A stretch of DNA of 51,883 bases, taken from positions 6,287 to 58,169 of the forward strand of contig VIQU02000026.1 in the NCBI GenBank assembly GCA_010206225.2. The letters run 5' to 3'. The translations under genes and the position numbers were made by a program. The DNA comes from Lachnospiraceae bacterium MD308 (lineage in GTDB: Bacteria; Bacillota; Clostridia; Lachnospirales; Lachnospiraceae). Under the pieces are notes generated by a model, which saw nothing but the letters and a program-made list of their open reading frames with translations, did no database searches and was not told where the DNA came from. Each line of letters begins with the position of its first letter. The stretch's first letter is position 1. Shown piece after piece: positions 33,071-42,183 of this stretch.

Positions 33071-35434
33071 ATGTCAGAAAAAAAGACGACGTACGAATCG
33101 CTGGATAACCGCATCGCATCAGCTTCTGTTACAAAGGATCTGGCACTTGGGCTGGAGGTTGTGGACGGTCACGCAATCAAAGACGAGAAAGATTACGAGG
33201 ATCCGGATAAGTTGTACGACATGTTGATTGCCTGCATCCGAAAGTATCACCCTTCTACGGATGTCACTATGATAGCGAAAGCTTATCATCTGGCGAAAAA
33301 GGCTCACGGAGAACAGCGGCGCAAATCAGGAGAGCCCTACATCGTCCATCCGCTGTGGGTGGCGATTATTCTTGCCGAACTGGAGATGGATAAAGAGACT
33401 ATCGCAGCCGGTATGATGCATGATGTGATCGAGGATACGAAGGTCGGGGAAGAGACGTTAAAGAAGGAATTCGGTGAGGATGTCTGCCTGCTGGTGGACG
33501 GCGTGACAAAGTTAGGGCAGCTTTCTTATTCTGCGGATAAGCTTGAAGTTCAGGCGGAGAATCTGCGGAAGATGTTCCTCGCAATGGCGAAGGATATCCG
33601 TGTTATCATCATAAAGCTTGCGGACCGCCTGCATAATATGCGCACGCTCCAGTTTATGACTCCCGCAAAGCAGAAGGAGAAGGCGAAGGAGACGATGGAT
33701 ATCTATGCTCCTATCGCTCACAGGCTCGGAATCTCTAAGATTAAGACAGAGCTTGACGACCTGTCTTTGAAATATTATGAGCCGGAGGTATTCTTTGACT
33801 TAGTAAAGCAGATCAATTCCAGAAAGACAGAGCGGGAGGAGTTTGTTGACCAGATCGTAGAAGACGTATCCGCTCATATGAGAAACTCGGGCATTAAGGC
33901 AGAGGTCAGCGGACGCGTGAAGCATTTTTTCAGTATTTATAAGAAAATGGTGAATCAGGATAAGACGATTGATCAGATCTATGATCTGTTTGCTGTGCGG
34001 ATCATCGTGGAATCGGTGAAGGACTGCTATGCGGCTCTTGGCGTGATCCATGAATTATATACGCCGATTCCGGGACGTTTTAAAGATTATATCGCTATGC
34101 CGAAGCCGAATATGTACCAGTCGCTCCACACGACGCTGATGAGTACGGCGGGCCAGAGTACGGCAGGACAGCCATTTGAGATACAGATCCGTACGGATGA
34201 GATGCATAAGACGGCAGAGTATGGTATCGCTGCCCATTGGAAATACAAGGAATCTCAGAATGGGAAGAAGAATGTAAAGGTTCAGGAGGAGGAGAAGTTA
34301 AGCTGGTTAAGACAGATTTTAGAGTGGCAGCAGGATATGTCAGATAACCGGGAATTTTTAAATCTCCTGAAAGGTGATCTGGATCTGTTTGCGGAGGATG
34401 TCTACTGCTTTACCCCGCAGGGAGATGTAAAGAACCTTCCGAATGGCTCTACGCCGATTGATTTTGCTTATGCGATCCACAGCGCTGTCGGTAACAAGAT
34501 GGTGGGCGCGAGAGTTAATGGGAAGCTTGTGACTATTGATTACAAGATTCAGAACGGAGACAGAATAGAGATCTTAACCTCCCAGAATTCTAAGGGACCA
34601 AGCCGCGACTGGCTGAATATTGTCAAGAGTACGCAGGCGAAGAATAAGATCAATCAGTGGTTCAAAAAGCAGTTTAAGGAAGATAACATCGTCAAAGGCA
34701 AGGATATGATTGCCTCTTACTGCAGGACGAAGTCTATTAATCCTCAGGATATCCTTCGGACGAAATATATGGAGATCGTTCAGAATAAATACGGGTTCAG
34801 AGACTGGGATTCCGTGCTTGCAGCAATCGGACACGGCGGCCTTAAGGAAGGCCAGGTTGTGAACCGTCTTGTGGAGGAATATGGAAAAGAACACAAGCAG
34901 GAGATGACGAATGAGGTTGTCTTAGAGAAGGTTGCAGAGGCGGCAAGGAATAAGGTTCATATTGCCAAGTCAAAGAGCGGTATCGTAGTGAAGGGGATCG
35001 ACGATGTAGCAGTCCGTTTTTCGCGGTGCTGCAATCCGGTTCCAGGAGACGAGATCGTGGGATTTGTTACAAGAGGAAGGGGATTATCCATCCATCGTAC
35101 AGACTGCGTGAATATGATCCATCTGACAGAGGCGGAGAGAGTGAGGCTTATCGATGCCGAGTGGGAAGGCGGAGTTGCAGAAAAGGCGGGCGGCCAATAC
35201 CTTGCGGAGATCAAGATGTTTGCTTATGACAAGCAGGGATTTTTGATGGAAGTGACCAAGATCTTTACGGAGAACGGGGTAGATGTGAAGTCTATGAATA
35301 TCCGTACCAATAAGCAGGGAATGGCAACTATTGAGACGGGATTTATCGTTCATGGCAGATCTGAACTTGAGAAAGTGATCTCTAAGCTCAGACAGCTTGA
35401 GGGCGTGATTGATATTGAAAGGACGACGGGTTAA
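33071..35434 (+). CDS. relA: Bifunctional (p)ppGpp synthetase/hydrolase
   Basis: 787 residues. In order: an HD hydrolase domain (HxxxHD, with MMHDVIED at H117-D118), a synthetase domain (RFKDYIAMPKPNMYQSLH near residue 336), a TGS domain (from about 440), a conserved CC/zinc segment (RCCNPVPGD) and a C-terminal ACT domain (from about 709). The intact HD motif indicates both synthesis and breakdown of the alarmone. The N-terminus is about 50 residues longer than in Bacillus Rel. It ends three bases before the MBL gene. Confidence 0.95.
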   Translation: MSEKKTTYESLDNRIASASVTKDLALGLEVVDGHAIKDEKDYEDPDKLYDMLIACIRKYHPSTDVTMIAKAYHLAKKAHGEQRRKSGEPYIVHPLWVAIILAELEMDKETIAAGMMHDVIEDTKVGEETLKKEFGEDVCLLVDGVTKLGQLSYSADKLEVQAENLRKMFLAMAKDIRVIIIKLADRLHNMRTLQFMTPAKQKEKAKETMDIYAPIAHRLGISKIKTELDDLSLKYYEPEVFFDLVKQINSRKTEREEFVDQIVEDVSAHMRNSGIKAEVSGRVKHFFSIYKKMVNQDKTIDQIYDLFAVRIIVESVKDCYAALGVIHELYTPIPGRFKDYIAMPKPNMYQSLHTTLMSTAGQSTAGQPFEIQIRTDEMHKTAEYGIAAHWKYKESQNGKKNVKVQEEEKLSWLRQILEWQQDMSDNREFLNLLKGDLDLFAEDVYCFTPQGDVKNLPNGSTPIDFAYAIHSAVGNKMVGARVNGKLVTIDYKIQNGDRIEILTSQNSKGPSRDWLNIVKSTQAKNKINQWFKKQFKEDNIVKGKDMIASYCRTKSINPQDILRTKYMEIVQNKYGFRDWDSVLAAIGHGGLKEGQVVNRLVEEYGKEHKQEMTNEVVLEKVAEAARNKVHIAKSKSGIVVKGIDDVAVRFSRCCNPVPGDEIVGFVTRGRGLSIHRTDCVNMIHLTEAERVRLIDAEWEGGVAEKAGGQYLAEIKMFAYDKQGFLMEVTKIFTENGVDVKSMNIRTNKQGMATIETGFIVHGRSELEKVISKLRQLEGVIDIERTTG

Positions 35435-35436
35435 GG

Positions 35437-36057
35437 ATGAAAGTAGAGAGATTTGTAACAGGGATTATCAGCACCAACTGTTATCTTGCAGTAAATGAGG
35501 AGACAAAGCAGGCTGTCATCGTGGACCCGGCGGCATGCCCGAAGAAGATGCTGGACTATATAGAAGGGGAGGATCTTAAGATAGAAGCGATTCTTTTGAC
35601 TCACGGACATTTTGACCATATTATGGGAATCGACGGATTTTTGAAGGAATATCCGGTTCCGGTCTATGTTCATGAGGATGATGAGAAGGTAATGAATGAT
35701 CCGCGTCTGAATCAGTCTTCCACCTATACGGCGGGCTATACCTTTTCTAGAGCGCAGTATTTAAGAGACAGACAGACCTTAGACCTTGCGGGTTATAAAT
35801 TTGAAGTGATCCACACGCCGGGCCATACGTGGGGCGGATGTTGCTATTATATTGCATCGGAGAATGTGCTGTTCAGCGGAGATACACTGTTCCAGTGTTC
35901 GGTGGGAAGAACGGATTTTGAGACGAGCAGCACATCGGACCTTATGCATTCTGTCAGGGAGAAGCTTATGAAGCTCCCGGATGAGACGCACGTCTATCCC
36001 GGACATATGGGAGAGACGATGATCGGATATGAGAGAGAGCATAATCCGTTTATCTGA
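35437..36057 (+). CDS. MBL-fold metallo-hydrolase (glyoxalase II-like)
   Basis: 206 residues. The metal-binding THGHFDH motif (H56, H58, D60, H61) is followed by HTPGHTWGG and a late PGHMGET. Similar short MBL proteins beside relA are annotated as hydroxyacylglutathione hydrolase-like; the glutathione-binding C-terminal domain is absent, so the thioester substrate is uncertain. Translationally close to rel (two bases between stop and start). Confidence 0.9.
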   Translation: MKVERFVTGIISTNCYLAVNEETKQAVIVDPAACPKKMLDYIEGEDLKIEAILLTHGHFDHIMGIDGFLKEYPVPVYVHEDDEKVMNDPRLNQSSTYTAGYTFSRAQYLRDRQTLDLAGYKFEVIHTPGHTWGGCCYYIASENVLFSGDTLFQCSVGRTDFETSSTSDLMHSVREKLMKLPDETHVYPGHMGETMIGYEREHNPFI

Positions 36058-36143
36058 CAGGTGTGTATAAAAGTGTATAAAGTGCAGTTGTGCACGAAGT
36101 ATGTTACAGACAGAGGTTTTGATGTACAGGGAGATTGGAATAT

Positions 36144-37535
36144 ATGATTCAGGTGATATGCAGGGATGAAGCTTATATTTATAATGCGTACCATATGACG
36201 AAGGCTTTTTATCCATCCGCGGAGGTTGTTTCGCGGGTAGAGGAAAAAGCCTCTAATTATGTAACGGTAATATTGGACGGGAAAGCTGTGGCTTCAGTGC
36301 CGGATGAAAGGGAAAAAGAGCAAAAGCGCCGGATAGATATCATCCTCTACCGTCAGTTGGCCGAACGGACAGGGCGGACTCTTTCATGGGGGATCCTGAT
36401 GGGAGTGCGCCCTGTCAAACTCGCGGTGAAGAGACTTGATGAAGGGATGACGAAGGAGGAATTTATCCGCTGGTTTGGAGAAAATTATCTGGTGAGCAAG
36501 GAAAAATCAGAGCTTGCATGGAATATTGCCGTTAGGGAAAAATCGCTGCTCGATAAGCTGGATGCGAAGGAGGGGTACAGCCTGTATGTGGGAATTCCTT
36601 TCTGCCCGACGGTCTGTACTTATTGTTCCTTTAGTTCCGGGGAGTGGTCCTTCTGGAAAGACCGGATTAATGAATATCTGGATGTGCTTTGCAGAGAACT
36701 TCGGTTTATAGCGGAGGCATCTGAGGGAAAGCGGCTGAATACCGTCTACGTTGGAGGAGGGACGCCTACGACTCTTAGCGGAGCGCAGCTTGACAGGCTG
36801 TTATCCTGTATTGATCTGTATTTCCCAAAGGAGCATCTGCTGGAATATACGGTGGAGGCGGGAAGACCGGACAGTATCACGCGCGAGAAGCTTGCGGTTT
36901 TAAAGGAACACGGGATTACGCGGATTTCCATCAATCCTCAGACGATGCAGCAAAAGACGCTTGATGTAATTGGCAGAAAGCATACGGTGGAGGAAGTGAA
37001 GGGAGCGCTTTTACTTGCACGGGATATGGGTTTTGATAATATCAACATGGATCTGATCATGGGACTTCCGGGTGAGACCATGGAGGAGGTGAAGGACACG
37101 CTGCGGCAGATAGAAGATTTGCCGCCGGATAATCTTACTGTGCATTCCCTCGCGATAAAGCGGGCGGCTAAGATGGAGCGGCAGGATACAAAGAATGCCG
37201 GATGTATCGGTCAGATGGTTGAGGAAGCGGCCCGATCGGCAGGAAGGATGGGGATGTCCCCCTACTATCTGTACCGCCAGAAGAATATCGCCGGGAATTT
37301 TGAAAATGTAGGTTATGCAAAGGCTGAAAAAGCCGGAATATACAATATCCTTATTATGGAGGAGAAACAGACCATTATCGCTGCCGGAGCCGGAAGTGTG
37401 TCAAAGCGGGTGTACCCGGACGGGCGGATTGAGAGAAGCGAGAATGTGAAGGATGTTTCCCAATATATCGAGAGAATCGGGGAAATGATTGAGCGTAAAA
37501 AGCATCTTTTATGTATTTCCTTATCAGACAGGTAA
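36144..37535 (+). CDS. hemZ: HemZ-type radical SAM protein (coproporphyrinogen dehydrogenase family)
   Basis: About 463 residues from ATG 36144, which has AGGGAG ten bases upstream; the in-frame TTG at 36135 touches that site. The iron-sulfur motif is CPTVCTYC (C154, C158, C161), preceded by LYVGIPF, then YVGGGTPT and DLIMGLPGET as in HemN/HemZ/HemW enzymes. The N-terminal 145 residues are the HemZ-specific extension. HemZ proteins occur in anaerobes lacking a full haem pathway, so the true reaction is not settled. Confidence 0.9.
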   Translation: MIQVICRDEAYIYNAYHMTKAFYPSAEVVSRVEEKASNYVTVILDGKAVASVPDEREKEQKRRIDIILYRQLAERTGRTLSWGILMGVRPVKLAVKRLDEGMTKEEFIRWFGENYLVSKEKSELAWNIAVREKSLLDKLDAKEGYSLYVGIPFCPTVCTYCSFSSGEWSFWKDRINEYLDVLCRELRFIAEASEGKRLNTVYVGGGTPTTLSGAQLDRLLSCIDLYFPKEHLLEYTVEAGRPDSITREKLAVLKEHGITRISINPQTMQQKTLDVIGRKHTVEEVKGALLLARDMGFDNINMDLIMGLPGETMEEVKDTLRQIEDLPPDNLTVHSLAIKRAAKMERQDTKNAGCIGQMVEEAARSAGRMGMSPYYLYRQKNIAGNFENVGYAKAEKAGIYNILIMEEKQTIIAAGAGSVSKRVYPDGRIERSENVKDVSQYIERIGEMIERKKHLLCISLSDR

Positions 37536-37760
37536 TCCAGTGGTGGATATTTTGCCGGGAGAGAAGTTAAAGATGGCAAAAGCAGATGGAATTGCAGCTG
37601 AGGTTTCATTGCCCCTTCCAAACCTCTGCGGAATAGGTGATTTTGATTTGTGCGTGATTAAACTTGTTCCTATATCTGCAAAAATTCACCGTAAGAAAAG
37701 CAAAATGACCCGTATTTGATATATAATAGGCAGATGATTATATGTAAGTGCAGGGGTGAA

Positions 37761-38093
37761 GTGAGAAACTTCACAACCGCACTTATATTTTTTGCAGTAT
37801 TCCTTTCTCTTCTGATGGTTCTGGGGCTTGCAGCCTGCGGAGATTCCAGAGCTCAGACCGGACAGTCTTCAGCAGAAGAAAATTTGTCGGAAGGCGCCGC
37901 AGAGCATATTGCAGACGGACTGAACGCGGATCTTTACGAGATCCTGCCGGAAGAACCATATACGGACACGGACTTTGATTATAATGACAATAACAGCCGC
38001 TCGACGATTGAAATGAATGATCCGGATGCCCGCCCGGCGATTTCTGGTTTGATAGCGAACATGGATCAGTATGAGATTGTGTTTATCGGCTAG
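37761..38093 (+). CDS. Small lipoprotein of unknown function
   Basis: About 110 residues from GTG 37761, with AGGGG just upstream. The N-terminus is a lipoprotein signal: two charged residues, a hydrophobic core (ALIFFAVFLSLLMVLG) and the lipobox LAAC. The mature part is acidic and low in complexity, with DTDFDYNDNN and a C-terminal MDQYEIVFIG. No family is recognised. A TATAAT at 37722-37727 may be its promoter. The 225-base gap after hemZ holds no other convincing gene. Confidence 0.6.
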   Translation: MRNFTTALIFFAVFLSLLMVLGLAACGDSRAQTGQSSAEENLSEGAAEHIADGLNADLYEILPEEPYTDTDFDYNDNNSRSTIEMNDPDARPAISGLIANMDQYEIVFIG

Positions 38094-38130
38094 CCGGTAT
38101 GGATGCAGTGTGATTGTACAAATACTTTTA

Positions 38131-38178
38131 TTCGTATTACGAAAAATGCTTGACATCTTATATTACGGAAAATATAAT
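38131..38178 (+). promoter_or_regulatory. Consensus promoter with two palindromes (RHH gene)
   Basis: Perfect TTGACA (38150-38155), 17-bp spacer and TATAAT (38173-38178). TTCGTATTACGAA (38131-38143) is a perfect palindrome just upstream of the -35. A second palindrome, TATATT...AATATA (38159-38176), fills the spacer; both share TATTACG. Binding by the encoded ribbon-helix-helix protein would autoregulate. Confidence 0.65.
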
Positions 38179-38209
38179 GTGGTATGTGGAGGCAGAGAGG
38201 AGTGTGACT

Positions 38210-38380
38210 ATGGGAAAAAGAGGGCGTCCAAAATCGGATGTTACAAAAGAGCGTATTGTGACTATAAGGATGTCTGACGCAGAATACCACGCTCTAAAGG
38301 AATACTCTGACGAACATCAACAGACGATAACAGAAACGATCAAAACAGGAGTAGACTTATTGTATAAAACCCGTTTATAG
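38210..38380 (+). CDS. Ribbon-helix-helix DNA-binding protein
   Basis: 56 residues from ATG 38210 (AGAGGAG upstream). A basic GKRGRPKSD start is followed by the beta strand RIVTIRMSDAEYHAL and two helices, the CopG/Arc-type ribbon-helix-helix layout. Such proteins bind operators as dimers and often repress their own gene; the palindromic promoter fits this. It is encoded between a lipoprotein gene and hisS. No toxin partner is seen, so an antitoxin role is not supported. Confidence 0.75.
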   Translation: MGKRGRPKSDVTKERIVTIRMSDAEYHALKEYSDEHQQTITETIKTGVDLLYKTRL

Positions 38381-38443
38381 ACAATCATATTATAACCGGG
38401 CGACTGCAGAAATACAGACGATAGAATGAAAAGGAGAATGGTT

Positions 38444-39694
38444 ATGGCATTGAAGAAAAAACCAGTGACAGGCATGAAGGACATGATGCCAAAAGAGATG
38501 GAACTCAGGGATTATGTGATTCATCTGATAAAGGAAACTTATAAGACGTTCGGTTTTTTGTCTATGGAGACTCCTTGCGTGGAGCATATCGAGAACCTGT
38601 GCAGCAGGCAGGGCGGAGATAATGAAAAGCTGATTTTCAAGATCTTAAAACGGGGCGAGAAATTAAAGCTTCACGATGCAAAAGAGGAAGGGGATTTGGT
38701 AGACGGCGGTCTCCGCTATGATCTGACGGTGCCGCTTGCCAGATATTACGCAAATCACGCGAATGAACTTCCCTCGCCGTTCAAGGCGATGCAGATCGGC
38801 AATGTGTGGAGAGCGGACCGTCCGCAAAAAGGGCGTTTCCGTCAGTTTATGCAGTGTGACATCGACATACTGGGGGAGGCGGGGAATCTGGCAGAGATTG
38901 AATTGATTCTGGCTACCACATCCATGCTTGGAAAGCTTGATTTTAAAAACTTTACCGTCAATATCAATGATCGGAATATCTTAAAGGCAATGGCGGCTTT
39001 TTGTGGGTTTAAAGAAGAAGATTATGACGAGGTGTTCATTATCCTTGATAAGATGGACAAGATCGGCGCCGGCAAAGTAGCGGAAGAACTTTCCAGCCTT
39101 GGGTATGAGAGGGAAAATGTAGAGCGGTATCTGAATCTTTTTGACGAAGTATCAGAAGACGTGTCCGGAATCCGTTACCTGAAGGAGAAGCTCGGGGATT
39201 GTCTGGATGATGAGACGGCTGAGAATATGGAGATGATTATTTCCAGTGTGGAGGCGGCGAAGGATTGTGAATTTCAGATCTGTTTTTCGCCCACGTTGGT
39301 AAGAGGGCAGTCTTATTATACGGGTACGATCTTCGAAGTTACAATGGATGATTTCGGCGGCTCTGTGGCAGGGGGCGGACGTTATGATAAGATGATCGGA
39401 AGATTTACCGGACAGGATACGCCTGCCTGCGGATTTTCCATCGGATTTGAGCGGATCGTCATGCTTCTTTTGGAAAATGGATACGAAGTGCCGAAAAAAG
39501 GCGGGAAAAAGGCATATCTGTTAGATAAGAAACTTTCGAAGGAAGCAGTCTTAAAAGTACTTGCTATGGCAAAACAGGACCGGCAGGATGGAAAACAGGT
39601 GCTGATCGTGAATATGAAAAAAAATAAGAAATTCCAGAAAGAACAGCTTATGTCAGAAGGATATGAAGAACTGCAGGAATGCTACGCTGATTAA
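38444..39694 (+). CDS. hisS: Histidine--tRNA ligase
   Basis: 416 residues from ATG 38444, seven bases after AAGGAG. Class II motifs: motif 2 around VWRADRPQKGRFRQFMQCD, the HisA motif VRGQSYYTGT and motif 3 FSIGFERIVML. The C-terminal anticodon-binding region is short and divergent (ending KNKKFQKEQLMSEGYEELQ), lacking the standard ADKxGA pattern. This fits a HisRS branch common in Lachnospiraceae. It charges tRNA-His. Upstream of aspS, as in Bacillus; no T-box leader is seen. Confidence 0.93.
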   Translation: MALKKKPVTGMKDMMPKEMELRDYVIHLIKETYKTFGFLSMETPCVEHIENLCSRQGGDNEKLIFKILKRGEKLKLHDAKEEGDLVDGGLRYDLTVPLARYYANHANELPSPFKAMQIGNVWRADRPQKGRFRQFMQCDIDILGEAGNLAEIELILATTSMLGKLDFKNFTVNINDRNILKAMAAFCGFKEEDYDEVFIILDKMDKIGAGKVAEELSSLGYERENVERYLNLFDEVSEDVSGIRYLKEKLGDCLDDETAENMEMIISSVEAAKDCEFQICFSPTLVRGQSYYTGTIFEVTMDDFGGSVAGGGRYDKMIGRFTGQDTPACGFSIGFERIVMLLLENGYEVPKKGGKKAYLLDKKLSKEAVLKVLAMAKQDRQDGKQVLIVNMKKNKKFQKEQLMSEGYEELQECYAD

Positions 39695-39758
39695 CGAAAC
39701 GGCAGTTATGAGTATATTTAGACGAGGATATGATCAGATGTGAAAAGGCGGACATGGG

Positions 39759-39779
39759 TTCAGAAAGTTCTGAATTTTT
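39759..39779 (+). terminator. Terminator after hisS
   Basis: TTCAGAA and TTCTGAA form a seven-pair stem with minimal loop, followed by TTTTTG. Confidence 0.6.
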
Positions 39780-39825
39780 GTAATCATTAGTAGAGAGAGA
39801 ATAATCGATAAAGGAGAATAATCAG

Positions 39826-41613
39826 ATGGCAGAGGCGATGAAGGGTTTAAAGAGAACCCACAGATGCGCGGAGCTTACGGCGGCGAATGTGGGGGAGACT
39901 GTTACCATTATGGGATGGGTACAGAAAAACAGGAACAAAGGCGGATTGGTATTTGTAGATGTGCGGGATCGTTCCGGTATCATACAGGTGGTATTTGAAG
40001 AAGGAAAGTCAGAGGAAGCGCTGCTTGAGAAGGCGGCGAAGCTTCGGGCAGAGTATGTAGTGGCAGTTGTCGGGAAAGTAGAGAAGCGTTCCGGCGCTGT
40101 GAATGAGAATCTTTCAACAGGAGAGATTGAGGTGATTCCGTCAGAGCTGCGGATTCTTGCGGAATCTGAGACACCGCCGTTCCCGATTGAGGAGAATTCA
40201 AAGACGAAAGAAGAGATCCGTCTGAAATACAGATACTTAGATATCAGGAGACCGGATATGCAGCGGAATCTGATGATGAGGAGCAAGGCGGCGACCCTGA
40301 TCCGCCAGTTCCTTGCAAAGGAAGGATTTCTCGAGATTGAGACGCCGGTTCTGATTGGCAGCACACCGGAAGGGGCAAGAGATTACCTTGTGCCAAGCCG
40401 TATCCATCAGGGGCATTTTTACGCGCTGCCCCAGTCGCCGCAGCTTTTTAAGCAGCTTTTGATGTGTTCGGGGTGCGACAGGTATTTCCAGCTTGCCAAA
40501 TGTTTCCGTGATGAAGATCTGCGTGCGGACCGTCAGCCGGAATTTACCCAGATTGACATGGAGCTGTCTTTTGTAGATGTGGAAGATGTTATTGATGTGA
40601 ATGAAAGACTGATGAAAGAGCTGTTTTCTGAAGTGCTTGGCGTGGACGTGCCGCTTCCGATTCCGAGGATGACATGGCAGGAGGCCATGGACCGTTACGG
40701 CTCGGATAAGCCGGATATCCGCTTTGGCATGGAGCTTACGGATGTGACAGAGACAGTGTCGGGAAGTGAGTTCGCAGTGTTTAAGGGGGCGATTGAATAC
40801 GGCGGGACTGTCCGGGGCATCAACGCAAAAGGACAGGGTGCGATGCCGCGTAAAAAGATAGATAAGTTAGTAAGCTTTGCCAAGGATTACGGCGCGAAGG
40901 GGCTTGCTTATCTGGCGATTCAGGAGGACGGCACGGTGAAATCTTCCTTCGCGAAATTCATGACAGAGGAAGAGATGAAAGCTTTGATTGCGGCTATGGG
41001 CGGAGAAAACGGTGACCTGCTTCTTTTCGCGGCCGATAAGAATAAGGTGGTATGGGCAGTGCTTGGGGCGCTCCGTCTGGAGCTGGCAAAGCAGATGGGG
41101 CTGCTTGATCAAGACGAATACAAGTTTTTGTGGGTGACAGAATTCCCGCTGCTTGAGTGGAGCGAGGAGGAAGAACGGTTTGTGGCGATGCACCATCCAT
41201 TTACTATGCCGATGGAAGAAGACCTTTTGTACATTGACAGCGATCCGGGAAGAGTGCGGGCGAAAGCGTATGATATCGTCCTGAATGGTAATGAGATTGG
41301 CGGAGGCAGCGTACGTATTTTCAACCCGGAGATTCAGAGCAAGATGTTCGAGGTTCTCGGATTCACGCCGGAGCAGGCGGAAGAACAGTTCGGATTCCTC
41401 CTGACAGCATTTAAGTACGGCGTGCCGCCTCATGCAGGACTTGCTTACGGCCTTGACCGGATCATCATGCTTATGGCAAAGGCAGACAGTATCCGGGATG
41501 TCATCGCGTTTCCGAAGATCAAGGACGCTTCTGACCTTATGACAGAGGCGCCGACGGCTGTTGACGAAAAGCAGCTTAAAGAGCTGGGGCTTGAGATTGC
41601 GGCAGAAAAATAA
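39826..41613 (+). CDS. aspS: Aspartate--tRNA ligase (bacterial type)
   Basis: 595 residues, the usual bacterial length. N-terminal OB-fold anticodon domain (residues 1-110, GWVQKNRNKGGLVFVDVRD); class II core with motif 2 (FRDEDLRADRQPEFTQ) and motif 3 (AGLAYGLDRIIML); and the bacterial GAD insertion between them. It charges tRNA-Asp; from sequence alone it could also be non-discriminating for Asn. AAAGGAG precedes the ATG. Confidence 0.97.
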   Translation: MAEAMKGLKRTHRCAELTAANVGETVTIMGWVQKNRNKGGLVFVDVRDRSGIIQVVFEEGKSEEALLEKAAKLRAEYVVAVVGKVEKRSGAVNENLSTGEIEVIPSELRILAESETPPFPIEENSKTKEEIRLKYRYLDIRRPDMQRNLMMRSKAATLIRQFLAKEGFLEIETPVLIGSTPEGARDYLVPSRIHQGHFYALPQSPQLFKQLLMCSGCDRYFQLAKCFRDEDLRADRQPEFTQIDMELSFVDVEDVIDVNERLMKELFSEVLGVDVPLPIPRMTWQEAMDRYGSDKPDIRFGMELTDVTETVSGSEFAVFKGAIEYGGTVRGINAKGQGAMPRKKIDKLVSFAKDYGAKGLAYLAIQEDGTVKSSFAKFMTEEEMKALIAAMGGENGDLLLFAADKNKVVWAVLGALRLELAKQMGLLDQDEYKFLWVTEFPLLEWSEEEERFVAMHHPFTMPMEEDLLYIDSDPGRVRAKAYDIVLNGNEIGGGSVRIFNPEIQSKMFEVLGFTPEQAEEQFGFLLTAFKYGVPPHAGLAYGLDRIIMLMAKADSIRDVIAFPKIKDASDLMTEAPTAVDEKQLKELGLEIAAEK

Positions 41614-41656
41614 GGAACAGAGCAGCAAGAACGGATGGCAAAGGCGGGGTGAAGCT

Positions 41657-42181
41657 ATGGATTTATTAGAATTGATGAAGAAAAGACGGAGTATACGTTC
41701 CTATACTTCTGAAGATATTAGCGAGGAGAATTTAGACAAGATTCTTTCAGCAGGGCTTTTATCAGCCTCCGGGCGCGCGATTAGACCGTGGGAACTGATC
41801 GTAGTTAGAAATCAGGATACGCTTCGGAAAATGGCGGACAGCCGTGACCATGGAGCGAAGATGCTTGAGGGCGCCAATGCGGCGGTTATAGTGATTGCGG
41901 ATGAGACAAAGACGGACGTATGGACAGAGGATTGTTCCATCGTGATGGCCAATATGCACTTGATGGCAAGCAGTCTCGGCGTGGGGAGCTGCTGGATACA
42001 AGGGCGGCTTAGAAAATCTGCCGGCGGGGACAGCACGGAGGAATATTTAAGGAAGCTGCTTGGATTCCCGGAAAATTATAAACTGGAAGCCACATTGTCG
42101 CTTGGAATGCCGGAGAACGTACCGGAGCCGAGAGAAACGGCAAAGGAGCTGTGGAAGAAAGTACACAGGGAAGTGTATTAA
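41657..42181 (+). CDS. Nitroreductase-family flavoprotein
   Basis: 174 residues from ATG 41657, which gives the family start MDLLELMKKRRSIRSY with the FMN-phosphate-binding RRSIR. A second FMN contact region (LGVGSCWIQG) follows. These dimeric enzymes reduce nitro groups, quinones or flavins with NAD(P)H. It is short for the family, as in other ferredoxin-like-free clostridial members. Two bases separate it from the response regulator start, so the genes may be cotranscribed. Confidence 0.9.
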   Translation: MDLLELMKKRRSIRSYTSEDISEENLDKILSAGLLSASGRAIRPWELIVVRNQDTLRKMADSRDHGAKMLEGANAAVIVIADETKTDVWTEDCSIVMANMHLMASSLGVGSCWIQGRLRKSAGGDSTEEYLRKLLGFPENYKLEATLSLGMPENVPEPRETAKELWKKVHREVY

Positions 42182-42183
42182 TT

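Noticed and set aside
36060-36110. GTGTATAAAAGTGTATAAAGTG repeat described only as two GTGTATAAA units after the MBL gene
   Set aside because: A single short direct repeat with no promoter-like spacing or pairing; it looks like simple sequence.
37489-37719. 76-codon frame overlapping the end of hemZ
   Set aside because: It overlaps the hemZ coding end, its start lies inside hemZ, and the sequence shows no domain or convincing ribosome-binding site. A shorter start at ATG 37573 is also weak.
38381-38443. T-box leader for hisS
   Set aside because: The 63-base gap is too short, and no T-box sequence or specifier stem is present.
40867-41628. 253-codon frame antisense to aspS
   Set aside because: It lies wholly opposite aspS and has no family motif or ribosome-binding site.
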